From Symbiodinium kawagutii (taxonomy: Eukaryota; Sar; Dinophyceae; Suessiales; Symbiodiniaceae), in assembly GCA_009767595.1 (NCBI GenBank), contig VSDK01012891.1:65027-129026 (forward strand): a stretch of DNA of 64,000 nt. Reading direction: 5' to 3'. The position numbers were made by a program, and so were the translations under genes. Below are positions 55,996 through 64,000 of this stretch, piece after piece. Below the pieces are notes generated by a model. The model was not told the DNA's origin, did no database searches, and was given only the letters and a program-made list of their open reading frames with translations. Numbering within the stretch: position 1 is the stretch's first letter; every line of letters begins with the position of its first letter.

Positions 55996-56095
55996 CCATG
56001 CAATGCGGGGCTCTGCACAGATCCGAAAAATTGTGGAGAGGTTTCGGTTTCAACGGCAAATCTGCGCCAAACCGTGGTGAAGCCGTGGTTACCTG
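55996..56095 (+). CDS. Candidate exon (GFGFNGKSAP), possibly PG-rich related
   Basis: After CGGGCCAAG the frame reads MQCGALHRSEKLWRGFGFNG and KSAPNRGEAVVT, with donor GTAAGC at 56096, a very good GT donor. The frame stays open upstream, so the acceptor could be earlier. GFGFNGKSAP is reminiscent of SHIPPO companion motifs. Confidence 0.45.
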
Positions 56096-56100
56096 GTAAG

Positions 56101-57226
56101 CAGTTGGAAAGATTATTGGCATTTGTTACCCAATATCTCGGATAGTTGATTGATTAACTATTTTGTGGGGTTGGGGCCGTGACCACCAATCAGTCAAGTG
56201 ATGGTGAGCTGAGGAAGTCAATACTCAGCAACCAGCAACGAGGCCATGCCAGTCAATCTGCGTGGCTAAACATCAGGGGGTGGGGCTCCATCCACCTACT
56301 AGGGATTGTGATAACAATTGAATGATACGGGGTTTTTGAAATAAGAAACATCCATCATGAAACGTATCTTCTCTCAATGCACGCCCCTGAGCCCCCAAGT
56401 TCAAAGTTGTACGTTTTCATGTTTGGCCGAGGTCTTCCAAATAAACACAGCCATTTGGATTCAGCATTATGCAGATCCAGGTGCCCAACTTTGAATTTGA
56501 GGGTTTTAGGGGGGTTATGTTGGCTATTGCTGGGTTCTTATGAGACGTGGCTGTTTTTTTGAAGAACCCGATGCTGGGGAACCCAAAACCTCGACCAGAA
56601 CGACAAATATTGGCCACTGGCCCAGTGAAAAAAAATATTTTATTGTTGATGGAGGCTGTTATTGACACGATGGGACAAGCATAATTTTCATTCATCAATT
56701 TGGGGCAAAAGCAAACTGAGGTGAACTGATGTTGGATGTGGGTTGTTGACTCATTGCGAATGAAAAGGAGATTATGTCACTTTGTGGGTGCAACAACTCA
56801 AGCCGTTCATGACGAAGTTCATCTCAGCTGCGGACAGTTTGTGCATAAGCCGTATGGTAGATAGAGGTTGGCATGCCCACTTAGAAAGCCATCTTCACAA
56901 ACCTTTGTTTGTTGTCGACCCATCGTGCCTCCGATGATTCGCACTGCGTCAGCATTGCAAATCTACAGCACCAGATGCGCTGGATGATTGGCCAACTGTA
57001 TTCAATATAAACCCCCCAATCCTCGGCGTGTCTTGCGGATTTCCTCCGCTTGTTGATACTCGTTTCATGCTGGCTAGGCCCATGAGAAAACGTTGCATGA
57101 AACCATGGAAGCTTTCGAACTGAACAACCAGCAGCTATTTACCAAGGAGTGTTTCAAATTTGCGTAGAAACCTTTTTTGATGTTTTCAGGGAGAGCCACA
57201 AAAAGGAAAAAATGGGTTCAGCTCAG
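56101..57226. other. Intron-like sequence, nothing recognised
   Basis: No GC island with a supportable frame. A relic of TIR family 2 (TTTTTGAAATAAGAAACATCC) lies near 56330. Confidence 0.35.
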
Positions 57227-57390
57227 TGGATCCGCCAGAGAGTCAGAAACCTCCCCACATTGATCCAGAACGTGTGCCAATGTGACAACCAACAGCCGCT
57301 GAGTTGAAGAGGGAAGCGCGCCGCTGGAAACACGGGCGCGAACGCGATGAGATGGCAACCGTGGGAAGTTCCTGCTGCCCTAGAAATGGT
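57227..57390 (+). pseudogene. Exon-like island with in-frame TGA
   Basis: After GTTCAGCTCAG one frame reads DPPESQKPPHIDPERVPM, then TGA at 57283-57285, then QPTAAELKREARRWKHGRE and RDEMATVGSSCCPR. CGA to TGA by deamination at a CpG would explain it. A competing frame (WIRQRVRNLPTLIQNVCQCD) closes at 57307. Product not recognised. Confidence 0.35.
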
Positions 57391-57400
57391 TCATGATGAA

Positions 57401-57517
57401 ATGGCTGTGGGTCAAAACCCCGTACCCCTGGTTCCCCTATCATTAACCATTGTTTCCTTTGTTATTGTTGGTCATTATCCCCCATTGTTGGTTGGTTGAT
57501 ATTGACCCATAGCCAAA
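57401..57517. mobile_element. TIR family 1 element, inverted
   Basis: ATGGCTGTGGGTCAAAACCC at the left and GATATTGACCCATAGCCAAA at the right, in reverse orientation to 20455. Confidence 0.8.
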
Positions 57518-57982
57518 TACATACATTGATTAACGATGAGTTGTGCCTGCTACGGATGGCACAGGTGTGATCAGCCATGTGTCCATAGCCGCACCCCGGA
57601 GGTTGATCTTTTGCCCATCAGCCATGGGCAAGCAATATGGGCGACTACAAGGCGCCAACAAGCTATAGCTCTTGGTTTATAGGGGAGCTGCCAGTTATAG
57701 TAGCTCTAACTTCAGCTGATTGGCTAATTATTCAACATACAACTGCTGGGGTCCCAACGGCCCAACTCACATCCCTGATGGCTGTGGCTATTCTAATTCA
57801 CCAGTCTGACCACACCTTGTACCTATAGGATCTATAGGTAAGTCTGGGGCGCTACAAGTTATGGTGGATATAAGTGTGCAACTGTAGGTAGTCATAGGTA
57901 GATGGCGAATCTTACCCAACTTAGAGCTAAGGGCCCCCCCTGCCATCCGAAAAGTGGCACCGCTGCCATCTTGGGCTCAAAG

Positions 57983-58037
57983 CGCGCAACCATCGACGGA
58001 TGGGGTGCGGATCCCTGGACCGGCTCCACAACGTGGA
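57983..58037 (+). CDS. Candidate exon (IPGPAPQRG), possibly PG-rich related
   Basis: Acceptor GGGCTCAAAG, then a frame AQPSTDGVRIPGPAPQRG to a GCGAAG donor at 58038, the same GC donor hexamer as at 29426 and 51079. Another frame (ATIDGWGADPWTGSTTWSEA) is also open. The PGPAP core hints at a second PG-rich gene. Confidence 0.35.
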
Positions 58038-58049
58038 GCGAAGCCAGAT

Positions 58050-59160
58050 TCGGGAGTCGTCACCACGAAATGGTCATCCACATATTCATGAATGGTATAA
58101 CTTATTCAGAGTGGTTACTAAATGCTTGCGAAGCAGTCACTAAGTGCGATGAGCATCCAAGTAGCAACGTATCAACTACCTTTCGTTGGCCTTCGGCAAG
58201 TACATGGTGAGATGTAATTGAGCCCAGCTTTCCAGTTTGGTAACCCAAGCCATTCTCAATCTCCTGTACCCATAGTTTTGTATTCAAATTCTAGTGGGTA
58301 CATTCTCAATCTCCTTTGAAGACATTCTCAAGTTACCAATTCGGTGTCTTCAAAGTGCTCACTTGCAGCCCAAGGTTAAGGTGTACTGAATGTGCTGCTT
58401 GTGAATTGCAACCGAATCAATGTCGTCAAATGTTGACTTGCAGAGAATGCTAGATACAACGATCGCTCGCCTATTGGCAAATCTTAATCAGCTTCCTGTG
58501 TAACTGGGTTAGTTCACCCTAAGCCCTATACATCCATTGGTCGATGAATTCAACCCTGCTGGATCTGCCAGCCAGGAGGATAGCCATGATCCCCAGCTCA
58601 CCAGTTGACCATGGTTGACCCTTATTCACATGCTCAGCCAATCACAGTCCACAAGAATCTACTGCAATATCAGCTAGTAATGGTTGGGTTGATTCTAGTT
58701 CAACTAGAAGATCAAGATAGGTTCGGGTTGAACTATGATTAACATGACCAACAGTTGCCTCAATACAAGCTATAGAAGCAAATACATGTTTATTTATATT
58801 CATATATTTATTGTTTTACACATATATACATAATTATATATATATTATATATTATATATATATATATATGCTAGTGATATTTCCACCATCGCAAACTGTT
58901 ACTGTGGCAAACTGTTGGCGGCATGGTTTGCCACTGACACCTGGGGCGCCCGATTGGGTTTTCGCGGCTGGCATGCGGGGGGAAGAGGTTCCACAACAGC
59001 GCATCCTTTGCTTACTGACGATATTTTGTGGGTCAATGGTGGTTGATCATGGCGAACAATAGTTGATCATGGCGAGCACTGGTTGATCATGGTTGATAGT
59101 GGGTCGATAGTGGTTGATGAGCGATGGTCCATGACCAATGGTTGACAACGATGACCCCAG
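58050..59160. other. Intron-like stretch with an AT tract and one weak island
   Basis: An AT dinucleotide-rich tract at 58795-58870. A GC-rich patch at 58915-58985 reads LPLTPGAPDWVFAAGMRGEE on +, possibly an exon with a degenerate PG core; splice sites not resolved. Confidence 0.35.
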
Positions 59161-59300
59161 CTGAGGCGCCATGGTTGAGTCCTGCTTGTGGATTGATTCC
59201 ATTTAAGGAGGTGCGGAGTCGGAGGGCCAAGGACAGTTTCTACAATCATTTGGATGAGCAGCTAACTGCTGGATCAAGGCTTGCGGATTTGTCGGAATAA
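59161..59300 (+). CDS. Probable terminal exon, function unknown
   Basis: Acceptor GATGACCCCAG, then EAPWLSPACGLIPFKEVRSR, RAKDSFYNHLDEQLTAGSRL and ADLSE with TAA at 59298-59300. The charged, helix-compatible sequence and clean stop make this a convincing C-terminus. The gene it ends probably includes some of the islands at 53.3-58.0 kb. Family not recognised. Confidence 0.5.
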
Positions 59301-59446
59301 GAGTTGATGACAATCATCAACTTCAATCGATCGCCCTGAATGAGCATGATATTTGTTCATTTGATCATACTTCATTCAAATTGTAGGTAAGTTGGAAATA
59401 CTGAAAGTTCTTCCTCTGAAAATTGGATGCTCACTCCGGCTCATTC

Positions 59447-59569
59447 ATGGAGAGCGCCACGCATTCGCTGCAGCCACAGGCAATCCACTGGGGCTTTGCC
59501 CGTTCCGACACGTTTCGCAATGAAGTTCTTATCGGCTTGGGCCCAGGTGGTGTCGGGAGTTGGTCGTTA
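59447..59569 (+). CDS. Candidate first exon (MESATHS...GLGPGGVGS)
   Basis: ATG 59447 begins MESATHSLQPQAIHWGFARS, then DTFRNEVLIGLGPGGVGSW. GLGPGGVGS resembles a degenerate PG core. The 3' end is uncertain (GT at 59550 or later). It lies 146 bases after the stop at 59300, suggesting a new gene in the same orientation. Confidence 0.4.
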
Positions 59570-59632
59570 GGTGCTTGGCATTGGAGACATCAGGATCTGA
59601 TAGATGTGTTGTTTTCCAGCTTACCATTTGAT

Positions 59633-59736
59633 GGTATCTCAAGTTATAGGGGACCCCCAAGTCATCCTTGTTTAATTAATGATTTTTAGTAACAAAGCAA
59701 CCAGAACTTTGGGTACCCCTATTTTGAGAAACCACC
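59633..59736. mobile_element. TIR family 2 element
   Basis: GGTATCTCAAGTTATAGGGG at the left and CCCCTATTTTGAGAAACCACC at the right, 104 bp. Confidence 0.75.
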
Positions 59737-59739
59737 ATT

Positions 59740-60006
59740 GTGATACTCTTGTTTTCGATTGTGTCTTACTTTTTTGCGGCGATTTTCAGAGATGTTGGAT
59801 ATGTAGTTGTGCAAGTCACACTTGCAAAGATTGCAATCTCTGTAGCGGGGTTCTGTGGCTACCTAGTTGGTGCTTGTCATACTGCTGAGCCCATCACAAG
59901 TAGCTTTATCTTGGTGGCACTTGTTTTTGCCCTCCAACCACGATGTCCAACAATGACGTCGTCGCTAAAGAGACAAGGCAGACTCATTGCTTGCATATTA
60001 CTTTGA
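59740..60006 (+). other. Hydrophobic open frame, doubtful
   Basis: The frame reads hydrophobic segments SIVSYFFAAIFRDVGYVVVQ and then KIAISVAGFCGYLVG, like membrane helices, beginning right after the TIR element. No family motif; it may be a decayed gene piece. On the minus strand at 60343-60573 another hydrophobic frame (MLWLLVLLLIMTYRPG) overlaps a GC-richer patch. Confidence 0.2.
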
Positions 60007-60009
60007 GAA

Positions 60010-61453
60010 TACCCATCCTTGGTTGCAGTTGCTTATTGCACACATCCGGTTGTTTACTCATCATGGCATGCTGATTTGCATGCCACTTGGCAGTGATGGG
60101 GTCATTGGCAACCAATGGCAACAAATGGCAACAAGGTGTGATCTCCAATTGACGGTCAGCTCACCGTCAAATAGCCTAGCCATGAGTAACCATCAATTGG
60201 CCATAATCACCCATCCGTTAATCATCAATTCACGATCAATGAACCTTCAAGTCATTGATGCCATTAGTTCACTATCAAGTCAGCATGAGTTCACCATGAT
60301 TTCGCCATCCTTGCCTATCGGCCTGCCGGAACAACACATGGGTCATGGGAAACCATCGTTTTGAACTGTTTTGAACTGGCTGCTATAGAACCCAGTTGCA
60401 GACACCCCAAGTTGCAGAGCAAATGATGGCAGGTTCGCAACTACCATTGCAAGGGCATGCGTCACCAAGGTCGAACCAAAGTTCTGGACCGCTTTGCCAA
60501 GCGAGGCCATGGCGGGTACCAAGACACCGGGTCGATAGGTCATGATCAACAGCAAGACTAGCAACCAAAGCACCTAGCGCACTCAAAAGTTGTGGCAGCC
60601 CTTAGGTCAATGATTCTTATACAAATTGCTCAACCCAGTGCAAGCTGGTGGCTCACTTACCATGGTTGTTCAACGAAGCAAGTTCCCAAGTTCGGTTGCG
60701 ATGATTTAAGCCGTTGATGGTCTTGATGAGGAGTGGCTAAGCCATCTAGGCTGGCATGACCACCATGATCATAGCTGGCCTTGCGAACCATTTATGGTGC
60801 ATTTGTTGGGGTTACTAAACGGTTACTAGCGAAAAATGTACCACCATGGCTGTTGATAGTGATTGATGGTGATTATGCGTTTGATATAATGGTCACTCAT
60901 ATTCATTGTTGATTATTTATAATGCGTTGTTCATTAAACCTTGAATCTTGCCAACTAAATGTTTAAAATATCTATGTTGTTAATGAATGCTTGGCCAAGC
61001 ATTCATCATCTATTTCTGAAGGATTATCTTTGACCCATGACTTAGGGGCAATCGCCCTTGATGTTACACTCATTGTCAACTATGATCCGTATGAATAGTT
61101 GAGATAGTTGTTAACATCATGGTACTGGCACATGGATGTAAACTTACTGATAGGTCATGCTTGATACTGTATCAAGCTTAAAGCGACTAGTCAGGTATTG
61201 ATCGAAGGAAGTTTAGAAGTCTAACTTCCGACAATATGGACAACTCAGCTAGGGTAGATCGCCTATGCAGATGTCAGAAATAAGAAATGTGCGAAAGATG
61301 AGAGCGCGAGCGCGCCAAAATGTTAGGAAAGTCGCGAAATGCTGTGTTTTGCAAGGTTTTGTGCATCATGAGCGTCCAGAGGGGTACCTCGCTAAAGCGG
61401 CGGGTGCGGACCACTGTGGCGGAAGGTGTGTGCAAAAATCGTGAAAAAACCTA
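60010..61453. other. AT-rich stretch, nothing firm
   Basis: Apart from the minus-strand hydrophobic frame at 60343-60573, only degenerate repeats are seen. Confidence 0.35.
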
Positions 61454-61800
61454 GGCGCGAAGCACATTTGGAAGTCAAAATCGTAAAAACATGTCAGGTT
61501 CGGAGCACTTTTGGAAGTTGCAACTTGCAAAATCGTTAAAAAACCTAGGCGCCAAGCACATTTCCAAGTCAAAATCATCAAAACACGTCAGCCTCGGAGC
61601 ACTTTTGACAGATGCAACTGGCAAAATCGTTAAAAAACCTAGGCGCCAAGCACATTTCCAAGTCAAAATCATCAAAACACGTCAGCCTCGGAGCACTTTT
61701 GGAAGTTGCAACTTGCAAAATCGTAAAAAAACCCAGGCGCGAAGCACATTTGGAAGTCAAAATCGTAAAAACACTACATGCTCGGAGCACTTTTGATGAC
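61454..61800. repeat. 94-bp dimeric satellite
   Basis: Units starting GGCGCGAAGCACATTTGG lie at 61454, 61548, 61642 and 61736, an exact 94-bp period. Each unit has two related halves (GCGAAGCACATTTGGAAGTC and TCGGAGCACTTTTGGAAGTT), so the basic unit is about 47 bp. Related monomers form the blocks at 1-460 and 61815-62118. Confidence 0.95.
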
Positions 61801-61814
61801 TCATGATTCTCAAA

Positions 61815-62804
61815 ACTGGCACGCTACCTGCGCGCGAAGCAAATTTTTAACATAAAATCTTGTACCAAAATAAAAACTGCAATTTTACTAGCGTTTCGGG
61901 CCACTTTTCGGAGATGTCATATGATCATGAAAATTGGCACGCCGCCTGCGCGCGAAGCACATTCTCACGTCCGAAGTCGCAAAAACTCGTGGTTTTTAAC
62001 AAGTTTTGAAAGTTGCAGGTCCGAAAAAGTGCACGCGGCCAGGGCGAGAAGCACATTTTGAAGCAAATGTGTCAAAACACAGCACGTTTTGACACTTTTG
62101 GAACACAGGAGACAAAAGATAGTCAGATCGATGGGTGGCTAGATGGATAGTCAGATACATAGATGCATCGATGGATGAATAGATGGATAGATAGATGGAT
62201 AGATAGATAGATAGATAGATAGAATAGCTAGAATAGATAGATGGAATAGACAGACAATTGCATAGCCAGATTCAGATGGCTAGATGGGTCGATAGATAGA
62301 CAGATAGGTAGACGAAACGAGAGTCAGATAGAAAAGTAGATAGATAGTCAGGTAGATAGACAGAAAGATAGACAGATGGACACATAGATGATCAGACAAA
62401 TAATTCGGTAGATAGATAGACAGATAGATAGATAGGCAGATAGATAAATAGATAGATGGACAGGTAGATAGATAGATACATAGACAGAAAGATGACGAGA
62501 TAGATAGTGAGGTAGATAGAAAGACAAGTACATAGGCAGATAGATAAACGAATAGATCATCAGATAGATAGATAGATAGACAGTCAGACAGACAGAAAGA
62601 AAACTGATCCACTGATAGAAAGATAGCTAGACAGATAGGGTGCCAGTCAAGTGGCCAGATCGATGCTCACATTGGTAGGAAGTCAGGCCCAAGTGATGTT
62701 CAGTTCTCGGATCCCTCGGACAATCAATCGTCGCAACCACAACTGCACACTCCTACAGTGCTCCTATCTTGGAAACTTCCGCCACCGCCTTGTGCGGTAC
62801 TACT
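61815..62804. repeat. Right copy of the duplicated repeat block
   Basis: Same order as 1-1215: GCGCGAAGC units, GATA/CAGA array, then the unique tail ACAACTGCACACTCCTA to GTGCGGTACTACT. It lacks about 305 bases of the left copy and has about 55 extra bases at 62675-62729. Both copies are in the same orientation, about 61.8 kb apart. Confidence 0.85.
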
Positions 62805-63069
62805 GGTATAACAATCATATACAATCATGGTTTATTTCTTGTGAATATCAACCTCAACAAGTATGATTTATGTTTGTAATGTTTGGCCATTGAATCATGC
62901 AGGTTTAGAAAACAAGACGCATTGATAATGAGGCCCCAACCCCACCTGGTGACATGGTTTCATCATGCTTAGTAAAAAGATGTTTCTTATTTATGAAAAA
63001 GATATTTGTTGATTCATTAGGAGAGATACATTTTTTGTTGACAAAGTGTGCTGATCAAAAGTTTAGATG

Positions 63070-63216
63070 ACCACTGAGTTACCACGGTTGAAACCGACAC
63101 CGGGCGGCTGGTCACGGTTCCAATGGTGCGACCCATGGTGCAAGGCCGACGCCCTGAAGCATGTGCAGAGTGTCCGGGAATCCGGGTCAATGTCGCAGCG
63201 AGCTGCGAAGAAATGA
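63070..63216 (+). CDS. Probable terminal exon, function unknown
   Basis: The open frame reads LPRLKPTPGGWSRFQWCDPW, CKADALKHVQSVRESGSMSQ, RAAKK and TGA (63214-63216). GATGACCACTGAG at 63079 could be the acceptor, or ATG 63067 a start. The composition contrasts strongly with both flanks. KPTPGGW is loosely PG-like. Family not recognised. Confidence 0.45.
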   Translation, partial: TTELPRLKPTPGGWSRFQWCDPWCKADALKHVQSVRESGSMSQRAAKK

Positions 63217-63582
63217 TGGTTGAGCAGGTGAATGACGATGGTTGAGATGGTGATCGTATATAAGGTGCTGGCTATGAGAAGCCGAACTTTGATTGTTGAC
63301 AATATTCATGTTTACAAAAGATAATCATCCAGAAATCTTGACAATAATGATGGATTAGAAGCTTCATGACGGTTAAACAGGTTAAGAATGGGCAAGTGTC
63401 AGGTCAATGGAAGCTTGATGATCTGTTGGAGGTTCGGCATGCATTACATGGTTGCTAGGGGCCTAGTTATCATAGCCTATGAATTGGGGGCTACTCATTG
63501 ACCAGACATTGGAAGCAATCCTAGGTTTGGGACATTTGATCGACACTAGGACACAACAACCACAACAACCCTGGCCGCAAGC

Positions 63583-63834
63583 TTGTGCGCGACACATCGG
63601 CAATCCTTAGTGAGATATCGGCTGAACATTGGAAGGTTTGAACATTCAATTGTTGAAGGGGTGATTTGCTGGGTCCCTGTGAATTCATCAGGAATTATGA
63701 GGAACCTCCATGCTGAAAAGTTTCAGCACACTCTCAAAGGTGTGAATCTAAGCACAGCTGAAGACATATCCCGGTGGCTACCGCGCTGCAACCAGTTGCA
63801 GTGGTTCACAAGGTGGGCCCTCAACCAGCTGTAA
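63583..63834 (+). other. Coding-like open frame, doubtful
   Basis: The frame contains RYRLNIGRFEHSIVEGVICW, then NLHAEKFQHTLKGVNLSTAE and ISRWLPRCNQLQWFTRWALN before TAA. It reads like protein but has no motif I recognise and only moderate GC content. It may be an exon or a decayed repeat protein. Confidence 0.3.
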
Positions 63835-64000
63835 GTTGGGTTGTTACTAGCGTCGGTACCAGTTATGGCAGATATAACTACAGTTAAATTGGCCTTATGA
63901 ACAAAGTTGTCACTAGGGGGCCCACCTTGCACAGAATATTGAAGTGCTAGAAGTAGCTTGGATGAAGCTGAGGAACTGGTCAGCAGGGTCACGTGCTGAG

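Noticed and set aside
1-64000. tRNA, rRNA, spliced-leader genes or relic spliced leaders
   Set aside because: I looked for cloverleaf-like stems with a T-loop GTTCGAxxC and for a CCGTAGCCATTTTGGCTCAAG-like word and found no convincing instance; a covariance-model scan would be decisive.

Overview
This window looks like nuclear DNA of a dinoflagellate, most likely a coral-symbiont type (Symbiodiniaceae). Most of it is AT-rich and full of degenerate TGGTTAAT-like words. Short GC-rich coding islands of 40-140 bases sit 1-3 kb apart and behave as exons: they have AG acceptors, the G after the acceptor often completes a codon, and several donors are GC rather than GT. The large intact open frames all belong to one retrotransposon. 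No bacterial-type gene organisation, rRNA, tRNA or CRISPR array was seen. The species assignment is inference.

Layout. (1) 1-1215 is a repeat block (GCGCGAAGCACATT units plus a GATA/CAGA array) with a second copy at 61815-62804. (2) From about 2.1 to at least 17.4 kb runs a plus-strand NOP2/Sun (NSUN) family RNA cytosine-5 methyltransferase gene. Four exons are recognisable (2104, 15045, 16238, 17391); their phases agree and they carry both family cysteine motifs. (3) Its first visible intron holds a 10.9 kb non-LTR retrotransposon (2406-13281), in sense orientation, with a perfect 15-bp target duplication and no poly(A) tail. ORF1 carries a DNA cytosine-5 methyltransferase, a ubiquitin-like segment and a coiled coil. 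ORF2 carries an APE-type endonuclease, reverse transcriptase, zinc knuckle and RNase H. Both ORFs lie in one continuous reading frame, broken only by a TAG inside methyltransferase motif I and by a TGA in the context TGACTAG between the ORFs; an NPGP (2A-like) motif follows. (4) 18-29 kb holds scattered exon-like islands, two frameshifted gene remnants and many short terminal-inverted-repeat (TIR) elements. (5) About 29.3-52.56 kb holds a plus-strand gene for a SHIPPO / sperm-tail PG-rich repeat protein. At least twelve exons encode PGPGxY cores or PxFxFG-type motifs, and the last exon ends in FGGMYTQFGY-stop. (6) 53-64 kb holds further islands, including two likely terminal exons (stops at 59300 and 63216), and the right-hand repeat block.

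The non-coding part is dominated by three families of short elements (about 100-125 bp) with long terminal inverted repeats, present in both orientations, plus many micro- and minisatellites. There is an 18-base run of N at 50814-50831.

The most striking system is the retroelement: a mobile element that carries its own DNA methyltransferase, with sequence signs of a readthrough-plus-2A expression strategy and a possible internal ubiquitin-like processing site. Splice coordinates throughout are my own readings of the sequence and need transcript support.
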